DNA of 64,000 nucleotides, taken from NCBI RefSeq assembly GCF_026339935.1, contig NZ_JAPEPX010000001.1, forward strand, positions 3,708,501-3,772,500. Reading direction: 5' to 3'. Source of the DNA: Streptomyces sp. NBC_01551 (GTDB lineage Bacteria > Actinomycetota > Actinomycetes > Streptomycetales > Streptomycetaceae). Made by a program: the position numbers and the translations under genes. This document shows positions 53,151 to 62,080 of this stretch, piece after piece; the first letter of the stretch is position 1; each line of letters opens with the position of its first letter. The notes below the pieces were generated by a model. The model searched no databases. It was given only the letters and a program-made list of their open reading frames with translations, and had not been told where the DNA came from.

Positions 53151-53213
53151 AAACCCAAGCCTAAGCGCCCCTTACGTCACCCATACTCCTGGCGCACAGT
53201 AGCGTTTCCTCGT

Positions 53214-54143
53214 ATGAGACTCGGTGTCCTTGATGTGGGTTCGAACACGGTCCACCTGCTGGTGGTGGACGCGCACCCCGGCGCGCGCCCGCTGCCGGCG
53301 CACTCGCACAAGGTGGAACTGCGGCTGGCGGAGCTGCTCGACGGGCACGGCGCCGTCAGCCCGGAGGGCATAGAGCGTCTCGTCTCGGTGATCGCGGACG
53401 CGGCGCAGGCCGCGGAGGACAAGGGGTGCGAGGACGTCCTCCCCTTCGCCACGAGCGCCGTACGGGAGGCCACCAACGCGGACGAGGTGCTCGCGCGGGT
53501 CAAGGCCGAGACGGGCATCGACCTGCCGATCCTGAGCGGCGACGACGAGGCCCGGCTGACGTTCCTGGCGGTCCGGCGGTGGTTCGGGTGGTCGGCGGGG
53601 AAGCTGCTGGTCCTGGACATCGGCGGCGGCTCGCTGGAGATCGCGTTCGGCATCGACGAGGAGCCGTACGCGGCCGCGTCGCTGCCGCTGGGCGCGGGGC
53701 GGCTCACCTCGGGCTGGCTGCCGGGGGACCCGCCGGACCCGTCTGACGTACGGGCGCTGCGGCGCCATGTGCGGGCGCAGATCGCGCGGACGGTCGGCGA
53801 ATTCAGCCGGTTCGGGGTGCCGGACCACGTGGTGGCGACGTCGAAGACGTTCAAGCAGCTGGCGAGGATCGCGGGCGCGGCCCGGTCGGCGGACGGCCTG
53901 TACGTCCAGCGGGACCTGACCCGCAAGTCCCTGGAGGAATGGGTCCCCCGCCTGGCGGCGATGACGACGGCCCAGCGCTCGTCCCTCCCCGGCGTCTCGG
54001 AGGGCAGGGCGTCGCAACTCGTCGCGGGCGCGCTGGTCGCGGAAGGCGCGATGGACCTCTTCGGCGTGGAGACCCTGGAAATCTGCCCCTGGGCCCTCCG
54101 CGAGGGCGTCATCCTCCGCCGCCTGGACCACCTCCCCACCTGA
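53214..54143 (+). CDS. Ppx/GppA-family phosphatase
   Basis: 309 aa, the short single-module form of the family. [20 protein letters not shown] is the phosphate-1 loop, [18 protein letters not shown] and [15 protein letters not shown] follow, and [17 protein letters not shown] is the phosphate-2 loop. It would be an exopolyphosphatase or pppGpp phosphatase, linking to the stringent response. Long Ppx enzymes have an extra HD-like domain that is absent here. TAGCGT lies 8 nt before the ATG, so the message is probably leaderless. Confidence 0.94.
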   Translation: MRLGVLDVGSNTVHLLVVDAHPGARPLPAHSHKVELRLAELLDGHGAVSPEGIERLVSVIADAAQAAEDKGCEDVLPFATSAVREATNADEVLARVKAETGIDLPILSGDDEARLTFLAVRRWFGWSAGKLLVLDIGGGSLEIAFGIDEEPYAAASLPLGAGRLTSGWLPGDPPDPSDVRALRRHVRAQIARTVGEFSRFGVPDHVVATSKTFKQLARIAGAARSADGLYVQRDLTRKSLEEWVPRLAAMTTAQRSSLPGVSEGRASQLVAGALVAEGAMDLFGVETLEICPWALREGVILRRLDHLPT

Positions 54144-54198
54144 CCGGTCCCGGACGGGGCGACACCGCCCCGCCACTGCCGAAGCTCCGCCCACACTC

Positions 54199-54246
54199 CA
54201 GCCCCGCCGGCGTTTGAGGCGCGGGGTCCGGGGCGGAGCCCCAGGG
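54199..54246. repeat. Dispersed 48-bp intergenic element, copy 2 (inverted relative to copy 1)
   Basis: The reverse complement equals 23659-23706 at 45 of 48 positions. It lies in the 238-bp space after the Ppx/GppA gene, which otherwise shows only GC-rich sequence and the -10-like TAACCT for the next gene. Confidence 0.8.
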
Positions 54247-54381
54247 TGGGTCAGCCGGTGAGGCGTGTGGGGGTCGGGGTCGGGCGGAGACCCGTGCGGC
54301 CGGCCCGTCCGGCGGTTGGGGACAAGGGCCCCCGCCGGAACCACCGGCGGGGCGTCGGGGCGGGTGGGTAACCTGTCACCC

Positions 54382-55185
54382 GTGCCCCCGTCCCACCCCC
54401 CGGCCCCGAAGGTCGCCCTGTCCACCGCCTCCGTCTACCCGGAGTCCACGGCGACCGCCTTCGAGATCGCCGCGCGCCTCGGCTACGACGGCGTCGAGGT
54501 GATGGTCTGGACGGACCCCGTCAGCCAGGACATCGACGCCCTGCGCCGCCTCTCCGACGACCACCAGGTCCCGATACTCGCGATCCACGCCCCCTGCCTC
54601 CTCATCACCCAGCGCGTCTGGTCCACCGACCCCTGGACCAAACTCCAGCGCGCCCAGGCGGCGGCCGAGCGGCTCGGCGCGAGCACCGTCGTCGTGCACC
54701 CCCCGTTCCGCTGGCAGCGCGCGTACTCCCGCGACTTCGTCACCGGCATCTGGCGCATGGCCGAGGAGACCGACGTCCGCTTCGCCGTCGAGAACATGTA
54801 CCCCTGGCGCTACCGCGACCGCGAGATGCTCGCGTACGCGCCCGAGTGGGACGTCACCAAGGACGACTACCGCCACTTCACGGTCGACCTCTCCCACACC
54901 GCCACCGCCCGCACCGACGCCACCGCGATGATCGACCGCATGGGCGACCGCCTCGCCCACATCCACCTCGCCGACGGAAACGGTTCCGCGAAGGACGAGC
55001 ACCTCGTCCCCGGCCGCGGCACCCAGCCCTGCGCCGAGCTCCTGCACGGCCTCGCCGGCTCCGCTTTCGACGGTCACATCGTCATCGAGGTCAACACCCG
55101 CCGCGCCATGTCCTCCGCGGAGCGCGAGGCCGACCTCGCCGAGGCCCTCGCCTTCACCCGCCTCCACCTGGCCCGCGGCCGATGA
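54382..55185 (+). CDS. Sugar phosphate isomerase/epimerase-like TIM barrel (AP endonuclease 2 family)
   Basis: 267 aa. [104 protein letters not shown] and HIVIEVNT give the barrel's metal-binding Glu, His and Asp residues in order. The substrate is unknown; xylose-isomerase-like enzymes of this group act on sugars or cyclitols. TAACCT lies 7 nt before the GTG, so it is probably leaderless. The stop overlaps the TetR gene (ATGA). Confidence 0.9.
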   Translation: MPPSHPPAPKVALSTASVYPESTATAFEIAARLGYDGVEVMVWTDPVSQDIDALRRLSDDHQVPILAIHAPCLLITQRVWSTDPWTKLQRAQAAAERLGASTVVVHPPFRWQRAYSRDFVTGIWRMAEETDVRFAVENMYPWRYRDREMLAYAPEWDVTKDDYRHFTVDLSHTATARTDATAMIDRMGDRLAHIHLADGNGSAKDEHLVPGRGTQPCAELLHGLAGSAFDGHIVIEVNTRRAMSSAEREADLAEALAFTRLHLARGR

Positions 55186-55817
55186 CGACCCCGCCGCCCA
55201 AGCCCCCGCCCCCGCGGCCCCGCCGCGGCCCCGGCCGCCCCCGCGCCGACGAGGCCGACACCGGCCCCGGCGCCCAGGAGCGCATCCGCATCGCCGCCCG
55301 CGCCGAGTTCGCCGCCCGCGGCTACGACAAGACCTCCGTACGCGGCATCGCCAAGGCCGCCGGCGTGGACCCGGCCCTCGTCCACCACTACTTCGGCAGC
55401 AAGGACGACCTCTTCGCCGCCGCCATCGAGCTCAGCATGGAGCCCGCCCTCGTCGTCCCCGCGATCCTCGGCGAGGGCCCCGACGGCATCGGCGAGCGCC
55501 TGGCCCGCTACTTCCTCGGCATCTGGGAGAACCCGGTCAGCCGCGCGCCCCTGCTCGCCGTCATGCGCTCCGCCCTCACCCACGAGGCCGCGGCGAAGGT
55601 GCTGCGCGGCCTGGTCCTGCGCCGGGTCCTGGAGCGCGTCGCGGCCGAGCTCGACGTCCCCGACCCCACCTTCCGCGCCGAGCTCGCCGCCTCCCACATG
55701 ATCGGCATCGCGATCCTGCGCTACGTCGTCCAGGTCGAGCCCCTGGCCTCCGCCGAACCGGAGACGATCGTGGCCCTGGTGGCCCCGACCCTCCAGCGCT
55801 ACCTGACCGAAGAGTGA
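55182..55817 (+). CDS. TetR-family transcriptional regulator
   Basis: 211 aa. After a basic Pro/Arg-rich N-terminus (about 30 aa), [52 protein letters not shown] is the TetR HTH. The C-terminal ligand domain ends [21 protein letters not shown] and matches the TetR_C group common in Streptomyces. It is coupled to the isomerase gene by ATGA, so the two are co-expressed. The target and ligand are unknown. Confidence 0.95.
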   Translation: MTTPPPKPPPPRPRRGPGRPRADEADTGPGAQERIRIAARAEFAARGYDKTSVRGIAKAAGVDPALVHHYFGSKDDLFAAAIELSMEPALVVPAILGEGPDGIGERLARYFLGIWENPVSRAPLLAVMRSALTHEAAAKVLRGLVLRRVLERVAAELDVPDPTFRAELAASHMIGIAILRYVVQVEPLASAEPETIVALVAPTLQRYLTEE

Positions 55818-55960
55818 GCCGGTCGTCCCGCCATCCGGACGCCGCGTCCACGTTCCGGGCGGTAGGCGTAGCCTCGTAACTGAGTCATATCTACCGTCGC
55901 GGCCGCGCCCGGTGTACTTCCGTACGCCCGTGCGCACCGTACTCATGGGGAGTGAACCCG

Positions 55961-57811
55961 ATGCCCGAGCTGAGGTCCCGCACCGTCACCCACGGCCGCA
56001 ACATGGCAGGCGCACGTGCGCTGATGCGCGCCTCGGGCGTAGCGAGCGAGGACATCGGCAAGCCGATCATCGCGGTCGCCAACTCCTTCACGGAGTTCGT
56101 GCCCGGCCACACCCACCTGGCCCCGGTCGGCCGGATCGTCTCCGACGCCATCCGCGCCGCGGGCGCCATCCCGCGCGAGTTCAACACCATCGCGGTCGAC
56201 GACGGCATCGCCATGGGCCACGCCGGCATGCTCTACTCCCTGCCCTCCCGCGACCTCATCGCGGACAGTGTCGAGTACATGGTCGAGGCCCACTGCGCCG
56301 ACGCCCTGATCTGCATCTCCAACTGCGACAAGATCACCCCCGGCATGCTGATGGCCGCCATGCGCCTCAACATCCCGGTCGTGTTCGTCTCCGGCGGCCC
56401 GATGGAGGCCGGCCAGGCCACCCTCGTCGACGGCACCGTCCGCAAGCTCGACCTGATCGACGCGATGGTCGACGCCTCCAACGAGAACGTCTCCGACGAG
56501 GACGTCCTGCGCATCGAGGAGAACGCCTGCCCGACCTGCGGCTCCTGTTCGGGCATGTTCACCGCCAACTCGATGAACTGCCTCGCCGAGGCCATCGGCC
56601 TGGCCCTGCCCGGCAACGGCTCCGTCCTCGCCACGCACACCGCCCGCCGCGCCCTGTACGAGGACGCCGGCCGCACGGTCGTGGAGATCACCAAGCGCTA
56701 CTACGAGGGCGACGACGCGTCCGTCCTGCCGCGCAACATCGCCACCCGCCAGGCCTTCGAGAACGCCATGGCCCTCGACATCGCCATGGGCGGCTCGACG
56801 AACACGATCCTCCACCTCCTCGCCGCCGCCCAGGAGGCCGGCCTGGACTACGACCTCACCGACATCGACGAGGTCTCGCGCCGCGTCCCGTGCCTGGCCA
56901 AGGTCGCCCCGAACGTGGCGCCCGGCGGCACGTACTACATGGAGGACATCCACCGCGCCGGCGGCATCCCCGCCATCCTGGGCGAGCTGCACCGCGGCGG
57001 CCTCCTCAACAAGGACGTCACGACGGTCCACTCGGAGAACCTGGAGGACTGGCTGGCCAAGTGGGACGCCCGCTCCGGCACGGCGTCCGAGGAGGCCATG
57101 GAGCTGTGGCACGCGGCCCCCGGCTGCAAGCGCTCCGCGACGGCCTTCTCCCAGTCCGAGCGCTGGGAGACCCTCGACCTCGACGCCGAGGGCGGCTGCA
57201 TCCGCTCCGTCCAGCACGCGTACTCCAAGGACGGCGGGCTCGCGGTCCTGCGCGGCAACATCGCGGCCGACGGCTGCGTCGTGAAGACGGCCGGCGTCGA
57301 CGAGTCCATCTGGACCTTCGAGGGCCCGGCGGTCGTCTGCGAGTCGCAGGACGAGGCCGTCGAGAAGATCCTGACGAAGCAGATCAAGGCGGGCGACGTC
57401 GTCGTCATCCGCTACGAGGGCCCGCGCGGCGGCCCCGGCATGCAGGAGATGCTCTACCCGACCTCGTTCCTCAAGGGCCGCGGTCTCGGCAAGGTCTGCG
57501 CCCTGGTGACGGACGGCCGCTTCTCCGGCGGCACTTCGGGCCTCTCCATCGGCCACGCCTCCCCGGAGGCGGCCTCGGGCGGCACCATCGCGGTCGCCGA
57601 GGACGGCGACCGCATCCGCATCGACATCCCGAACCGCTCGATCGAGCTCCTGGTCGACGACGCCACCCTGGCCGCCCGCCACGCGGCCCTGAACGGCGTC
57701 TACGCCCCCAAGGACCGCGAGCGCAAGGTCTCCGCGGCCCTGCGCGCCTACGCCGCGATGGCCACGAGCGCCGACAAGGGCGCGGTCCGCGACGTCTCCC
57801 GCCTGGGCTGA
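55961..57811 (+). CDS. ilvD: Dihydroxy-acid dehydratase
   Basis: 616 aa. It dehydrates dihydroxy-isovalerate and its homologue in valine, leucine and isoleucine synthesis, and indirectly supplies pantoate for PanC. Iron-sulfur cysteines occur in [11 protein letters not shown] and [19 protein letters not shown], with a further Cys near the N-terminus of the catalytic region. [40 protein letters not shown] and [12 protein letters not shown] complete the family. Start at ATG ([26 protein letters not shown]) with GGGGAG 8 nt upstream; an in-frame GTG 9 nt earlier is less likely. Followed by a terminator. Confidence 0.97.
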   Translation: MPELRSRTVTHGRNMAGARALMRASGVASEDIGKPIIAVANSFTEFVPGHTHLAPVGRIVSDAIRAAGAIPREFNTIAVDDGIAMGHAGMLYSLPSRDLIADSVEYMVEAHCADALICISNCDKITPGMLMAAMRLNIPVVFVSGGPMEAGQATLVDGTVRKLDLIDAMVDASNENVSDEDVLRIEENACPTCGSCSGMFTANSMNCLAEAIGLALPGNGSVLATHTARRALYEDAGRTVVEITKRYYEGDDASVLPRNIATRQAFENAMALDIAMGGSTNTILHLLAAAQEAGLDYDLTDIDEVSRRVPCLAKVAPNVAPGGTYYMEDIHRAGGIPAILGELHRGGLLNKDVTTVHSENLEDWLAKWDARSGTASEEAMELWHAAPGCKRSATAFSQSERWETLDLDAEGGCIRSVQHAYSKDGGLAVLRGNIAADGCVVKTAGVDESIWTFEGPAVVCESQDEAVEKILTKQIKAGDVVVIRYEGPRGGPGMQEMLYPTSFLKGRGLGKVCALVTDGRFSGGTSGLSIGHASPEAASGGTIAVAEDGDRIRIDIPNRSIELLVDDATLAARHAALNGVYAPKDRERKVSAALRAYAAMATSADKGAVRDVSRLG

Positions 57812-57825
57812 CCCGCACGCCCTCG

Positions 57826-57859
57826 AACCCCGCCGGCGGCCTCACCACCCGGCGGGGTT
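57826..57859 (+). terminator. Terminator of ilvD
   Basis: AACCCCGCCGG (57826-57836) pairs perfectly with CCGGCGGGGTT (57849-57859) across a 12-nt loop, 14 bp after the ilvD stop. The right arm is part of a 27-bp segment duplicated at the end of the kinase gene. Confidence 0.8.
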
Positions 57860-57868
57860 CGCCCCGTC
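57842..57868. repeat. 27-bp direct duplication (second copy at 57963-57989)
   Basis: The two copies are identical over 27 bp and 121 bp apart. The second copy is exactly the last eight codons plus stop of the kinase gene (DGANPAGW and TGA on the minus strand). The first copy therefore encodes the same peptide end downstream of the true stop, and it supplies the right arm of the ilvD terminator. Confidence 0.9.
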
Positions 57869-57962
57869 GCCTTCCTGACGCGTCCCTTGCGCGGCTCGGC
57901 GCGGGGCGCCTCCCCGGCTGCGGCCCGCTGCGCCGGACTCCGTCCGTCGGGCGGCCGGGGGA

Positions 57963-60104
57963 TCACCACCCGGCGGGGTTCGCCCCGTCCACCGCGAACA
58001 CCGACCCGTCCGGCGCGGAGGCGTAGACCTTGCCGTCGGCGACCACGGGGGCGGGGAGCGTCGGCGCCAGTTTGTCCCCGCCCATCCGGGGCTTCGTCTG
58101 CCCCACCAGCCGGTGCGTCGCGGCGTCCACCGCCAGCAGCCGCCCGTCCAGGGCCGTGAGGTACACGCGGCCGTCACCGACGGCGGGAGCCGACGCCGCC
58201 GTGACACCCGTTTCCAGCCGCCACTGCTCCCGCTCCCCGCTCACGGCGGCCAGCGCCCCCGAGGTCCCGAAGACGTACGCGACCCCGTCGGGTCCGACCG
58301 TCGCCTGGGCCTGCAACATCGGCGCCAGCAGCCGGACGGACCGCACCGCGCGCGATGCCAGTTCGACGCGCACGACCGAGCGGGCCATCAGCCGTGCGTC
58401 GTTGTCCAGCAGGTAGAGGCTGCCGTTCGACAGCCCGAACGGCTCCACCGTCCCGGCCACCCGCACCTGTGTCCGCGCGGCCCCGTTCGCCGGATCGACC
58501 ACCGTCACCAGCGTCGACCTGCCGTCCGCGGCGGGGGTGGAGACGTACAGGACGGGCTCGCCGCCCGACCGCTCCGATCCCGCGCGCCAGGCGGAACCCA
58601 CCCCGCCGAGCTGCTTCGTCCACTGGACGGCCCCGCTCGCCGCGTCCAGCGCAGTGGCCTTCCCGTCCGCCGCCGTGACGAGCACCCGCGCCCCGGCCGG
58701 AACCGCCTGCGCACCGCGCGGCATCTCGCGTTTCCAGCGCTCCGTACCCGTCGCCGGATCCAGCGCCCGGAGCAGCCGGCCGCCCTCCGTCACCGTGAGC
58801 ACCAGGCCGCCGGCGTGGAGGGGAGCGCCGGTCTGCGCCGTGTCCGTGGACGTGCGGGCGGACCACCGCAGCGAGCCGTCCGCGGGGTCGAGGCGAGCGG
58901 CGGCGACTCCGGGCCCCGAGCAGTACAGGGCCGCGGTGTCCCAGGAACAGGTCGAGACCCGATTCCCCAGGGTCACCGTCCACGGCGCGAAGGACTTCGG
59001 CGTCGGCCCCGCGGCCCTCACCGCGGGCCGCCCCTGATCGGACGGCCCCGCGAGCCACGCGTACCCACCGATCGTTGCGCCCGCGAGCAGCAGCCCGAGC
59101 GCGGCCACCACGGCCCAGCGCCGCCACCGCCGCCGCCCGACGACCTTGGCCCCGGGACCGGCCCCGGGATCGGCCCCGGCCCCGGCCTCGACCTCGATCC
59201 GCTCCCGCCGGTGCGTGGCCTGTGCCGGCTCCACCGCCTCCGCCGGCCGCCGCGGCTGCGGTACGAACGCCTGGGTGTCCTCCGAGGTCGGATACGCGAT
59301 CGCCCGCATCTCGGCGATCAGCGCCTCGGCCGTGGGCCGCTCCGCCGGCTCCTTGGCCAGGCACCGCGCGACGAGCGGCGCCAGCCGCTGCGGCAGCCCC
59401 GTGAGGTCGGGCTCGCTGTGCACCACCTGGTACGCCACCAGGTAGTGGCTGTCCGAGTCGAACGGCCCCCGCCCCGTCGCCGCGTGCACCAGCACCGCGC
59501 CCAGCGCGAAGACGTCGGCCGCCGTCCCCACGTCCCGGGGCCGCTGGAACTGCTCCGGCGCCATGTACGGCGGCGTACCGATCAGCTTGCCCGTCTCGGT
59601 CCGCAGATCGCTGTCGGCCGGCCGCGAGATCCCGAAGTCGATGACCCGGACCCCGTCGGGCGCCATCAGCACGTTGCTGGGCTTGAGGTCACGGTGCACG
59701 ACCCCGGCCCGGTGGATGTCCCGCAGCGCCTCCGCCAGCCCGGCGGCGAGCCGGGTCAGCTCAGGGGGGTCCAGCACCCGCTCCCGTACCCGCTCGGCGA
59801 GCGTCGGGGCGTCGATGAACAGGGTGGCCATCCACGGCCGCTCCGCATCCGGATCGGCGTCCACGACGGGCGCGGTGAACGCCCCGCTCACCCGCCGCGC
59901 GGCCGCGACCTCCTGCCGGAACCGCGCCCGGAACTCCGGATCCACCGCGTGCTCGGGGTGAACGATCTTGACGGCGAGTTTCAGCCCCGACCCCGACGTG
60001 GCCAGACGGACGACACCCATCCCGCCGGAGCCGAGCACGGACTCAAGCCGGTACTGCCCGGCATACTCCGGAAGCCCCGCGTAGCCCGCGCGCAGCGAAT
60101 GCAC
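57963..60104 (-). CDS. Membrane Ser/Thr protein kinase with extracytoplasmic PQQ beta-propeller
   Basis: 713 aa with GTG start. The kinase domain (about 18-275) has the Gly loop LGSGGMGVV, VAIK-type Lys in LAVKIVHPE, catalytic HRDLKPSN, DFGIS, and GTPPYMAPEQF. A single transmembrane helix (WAVVAALGLLLAGATIGGYAWLAG, about residues 330-353) leads to a PQQ-like propeller (about 375-710) with repeats such as DPADGSLRWSART, GTERWKREMP, ASGAVQWTKQLGG and NGAARTQV. All catalytic residues are present. This PASTA-less architecture is common in Streptomyces; the propeller may sense a wall or small-molecule ligand. Confidence 0.94.
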   Translation of the reverse strand: MHSLRAGYAGLPEYAGQYRLESVLGSGGMGVVRLATSGSGLKLAVKIVHPEHAVDPEFRARFRQEVAAARRVSGAFTAPVVDADPDAERPWMATLFIDAPTLAERVRERVLDPPELTRLAAGLAEALRDIHRAGVVHRDLKPSNVLMAPDGVRVIDFGISRPADSDLRTETGKLIGTPPYMAPEQFQRPRDVGTAADVFALGAVLVHAATGRGPFDSDSHYLVAYQVVHSEPDLTGLPQRLAPLVARCLAKEPAERPTAEALIAEMRAIAYPTSEDTQAFVPQPRRPAEAVEPAQATHRRERIEVEAGAGADPGAGPGAKVVGRRRWRRWAVVAALGLLLAGATIGGYAWLAGPSDQGRPAVRAAGPTPKSFAPWTVTLGNRVSTCSWDTAALYCSGPGVAAARLDPADGSLRWSARTSTDTAQTGAPLHAGGLVLTVTEGGRLLRALDPATGTERWKREMPRGAQAVPAGARVLVTAADGKATALDAASGAVQWTKQLGGVGSAWRAGSERSGGEPVLYVSTPAADGRSTLVTVVDPANGAARTQVRVAGTVEPFGLSNGSLYLLDNDARLMARSVVRVELASRAVRSVRLLAPMLQAQATVGPDGVAYVFGTSGALAAVSGEREQWRLETGVTAASAPAVGDGRVYLTALDGRLLAVDAATHRLVGQTKPRMGGDKLAPTLPAPVVADGKVYASAPDGSVFAVDGANPAGW

Positions 60105-60210
60105 CGTTCACCACCCCCGCCGGAGCCTAGTCGATGGCCCGTACGCATCTCGAAGGTCCTGCTACCCTGCGCGAGTTGCGCAGAGCAACACCCATGGGGG
60201 GAGATTTCGC

Positions 60211-60513
60211 ATGTCGGTTGAGAACGATTCAAGCCACGTCAACACGGTGGCCGACGGCTCCGGATTCCAGACGTTCCCGGTCGCACCGGGCTACCGTGTG
60301 AACGTCCGCAGCGGCCCGTCCACCACCTATCCGATCGTCAAGGTGCTTCCCTACGGGGCATCCGTGACCATTCGCTGCCAGACGCCGGGCGAGCGGGTCA
60401 GCGGCCCGTACGGCACCTCGAACATCTGGGACTGCATCGGCAACGGCCAGTTCGTCGCCGACTCCTACGTGAAGACGGGCGCCGACGGCTACGTGGCCAA
60501 CCGCTGCGCCTGA
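60211..60513 (+). CDS. Bacterial SH3-domain small protein
   Basis: 100 aa, RBS GGGGGGAG. After about 25 polar residues comes YRVNVRSGPSTTYPIVKVLPYGASVTIRCQTPGERVSGPYGTSNIWDCIGNGQFVADSYVKTG, the SH3b pattern that binds peptidoglycan. Two to three cysteines (IRC, WDC, NRC) could bond. No signal peptide is evident, which is unusual because SH3b domains generally work outside the cell; export by another route or a different role is possible. It is divergent from the kinase gene by 106 bp and followed by a 15-bp repeat array. Confidence 0.8.
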   Translation: MSVENDSSHVNTVADGSGFQTFPVAPGYRVNVRSGPSTTYPIVKVLPYGASVTIRCQTPGERVSGPYGTSNIWDCIGNGQFVADSYVKTGADGYVANRCA

Positions 60514-60514
60514 T

Positions 60515-60619
60515 CCCTCACCGGTCCGGCCCTCACCGGTCGGGCCCTCACCGGTCGGGCCCTCACCGGTCGGGCCCTCACCGGTTCGGCCCTCACGTGT
60601 CCGGCCCTCACCGGTCTGA
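60515..60619. repeat. 15-bp tandem repeat array, seven units
   Basis: Units of CCCTCACCGGTCNGG, in which the ACCGGT core is a palindrome; the sixth reads CACGTG instead. It starts 2 bp after the SH3 gene stop. Each unit encodes in-frame Gly/Glu/Pro repeats on the minus strand, but no gene context supports translation. Confidence 0.92.
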
Positions 60620-60627
60620 CACGTGAG
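60592..60627. terminator. Hairpin formed at the end of the 15-bp array
   Basis: CTCACGTGTC (60592-60601) pairs with GACACGTGAG (60618-60627), a perfect 10-bp stem with a 16-nt loop made of repeat sequence. It ends about 40 bp before the next gene and may terminate the SH3 transcript. Confidence 0.6.
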
Positions 60628-60669
60628 ACACACCCGGCCGCCCCGGCCCGGCGAGGGATAATCGCTGGT

Positions 60670-61200
60670 GTGAGCGACGACCAGCGAGACCAGACCCCCG
60701 CCGGGCCGGCGCAGGCCACCACCCCGGCCCCCGGACCGCAACCCGAGCCGATCCGGTTCTTCGGCACCACCTGGGTGAACCACGACGGCGGGTACGCCCT
60801 GCTCCGCGTCGGCCTCGCCATCGGCTCCCTCTGTACGGCGGTCGCCGCCGCGATGCTGCTCCGGTTCGCCTACGAGGGCCTGGAGATCGGCAACGTCGGC
60901 CCCTTCCTGAGCATCTCCGTCGTCGTCCTCTTCGCGATCGCCAGCTCCATCGCCTTCGTCAAGACCTGGGACTCCTTCAGCCGCCGCCCCGCCCCGTCCT
61001 CCGACGAGGCCGCGCTCAAGGGCCTGAAGACCATCGGTTTCATCGGATCCCTCATCGCCTACTTCCTCCGCTGCTTCGCCGAGGCGCCCGGAGAGAAGCT
61101 GCGCCGCGCCGAGTACGAGCGCGCCACCGCCGAATTCGCCCGCCGCCGCAGTTCCCGTACGGGCAACCCGGCCGCGCGCCGCCCCAAGCGCAAGAAGTAG
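60670..61200 (+). CDS. Membrane protein of unknown function
   Basis: 176 aa. The Pro-rich cytosolic N-terminus ends at PIRFFGTTWVNHDGGYALLRVG. Two transmembrane helices (about residues 47-66 and 77-98) and a weaker third (about 122-138) follow, and the C-terminus is strongly basic (RSSRTGNPAARRPKRKK). Family not recognised. GATAAT, close to a consensus -10, lies 7 nt before the GTG, so the message is probably leaderless. About 50 bp separate it from the ABC exporter ahead on the same strand, which has its own promoter. Confidence 0.75.
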   Translation: MSDDQRDQTPAGPAQATTPAPGPQPEPIRFFGTTWVNHDGGYALLRVGLAIGSLCTAVAAAMLLRFAYEGLEIGNVGPFLSISVVVLFAIASSIAFVKTWDSFSRRPAPSSDEAALKGLKTIGFIGSLIAYFLRCFAEAPGEKLRRAEYERATAEFARRRSSRTGNPAARRPKRKK

Positions 61201-61212
61201 AGCCGCCCCCGG

Positions 61213-61260
61213 TTGACGCCCCGGCACAGCCAGGAGCATTATTCATCACATGATGAATAA
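61213..61260 (+). promoter_or_regulatory. Promoter with palindromic operator overlapping the exporter start codon
   Basis: TTGACG (61213-61218), 18 bp, CATTAT (61237-61242), then 7 nt to ATG at 61250. TTATTCATCA (61239-61248) and TGATGAATAA (61251-61260) are perfect 10-bp arms separated by CA, spanning the -10 and the start codon. The AT-rich dyad stands out sharply from its surroundings. Confidence 0.75.
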
Positions 61261-62080
61261 CCCGCAGGCGCCACCCGCGGCGCCCACCGCCCCCACCGGC
61301 GAGCCGGCCCCGCCCGCCGTCCACGCCCACGGCCTCACCGTCGCCCGCGGCACCGGCCGCACCCCCCGCACCGTCATCGACTCCATCGCCTTCGACGTCC
61401 CCCGCGGCCGCATCACCGGCCTCCTCGGACCCTCCGGCTGCGGCAAATCCACCCTCATGCGCGCCATCGTCGGCACCCAGGCCCACGTCACCGGCACCCT
61501 CGACGTCCTCGGCCGCCCCGCCGGACACCCCGAGCTCCGCTCCCGCATCGGCTACGTCACCCAGGCCCCCTCCGTCTACGACGACCTCACCGTCCGGCAG
61601 AACCTCGACTACTTCGCCGCCGTCCTCGACCCCGGCCGCGCCGCCGCCGACCGCCGACGCACCGCCGTCGACCGCGCCATCACCGACGTCGACCTCACCA
61701 CCCGCGCCGGAGCCCTCGCCGGCAACCTCTCCGGCGGCCAGCGCAGCCGCGTCTCCCTCGCCGTCGCGCTCCTCGGCACCCCCGAGCTGCTCGTCCTCGA
61801 CGAACCCACCGTCGGCCTCGACCCCGTCCTGCGCCGCGACCTGTGGAACCTCTTCCACGACATCGCCGCCACCCGGGGCGCCACGATCCTCGTCTCCTCC
61901 CACGTCATGGACGAGGCCGAGCGCTGCCACGACCTGCTCCTCATGCGCGAGGGCCGCATCCTCGCCCAGGACACCCCCGACGCACTGCGCACCCGTACCC
62001 ACTCCGCCACCGTCGAGGAGGGCTTCCTCCGCCTCGTCGACGAGGCCAACGCCCTCGCCACCCAGGAGCGCACGCCGTGA
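61250..62080 (+). CDS. ABC transporter ATP-binding protein, drug-export type
   Basis: 276 aa. Walker A GPSGCGKSTLMR, signature LSGGQRSRVSLAVAL, Walker B LLVLDEPTVGLDP and H-switch SSHVMDEAERC are intact. The C-terminal 30 residues are of the DrrA/multidrug type. It powers the ABC-2 permease encoded next (GTGA overlap). The start codon (ATG at 61250, or the adjacent ATG at 61253) lies within a 22-bp palindrome, and the transcript is probably leaderless. No regulator gene lies beside it. Confidence 0.93.
   Translation: MMNNPQAPPAAPTAPTGEPAPPAVHAHGLTVARGTGRTPRTVIDSIAFDVPRGRITGLLGPSGCGKSTLMRAIVGTQAHVTGTLDVLGRPAGHPELRSRIGYVTQAPSVYDDLTVRQNLDYFAAVLDPGRAAADRRRTAVDRAITDVDLTTRAGALAGNLSGGQRSRVSLAVALLGTPELLVLDEPTVGLDPVLRRDLWNLFHDIAATRGATILVSSHVMDEAERCHDLLLMREGRILAQDTPDALRTRTHSATVEEGFLRLVDEANALATQERTP

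Noticed and set aside
55912..58026. 704-codon frame out of phase with ilvD
   Set aside because: Arg/His/Pro-rich translation with no family features; ilvD is unmistakable in the other phase.
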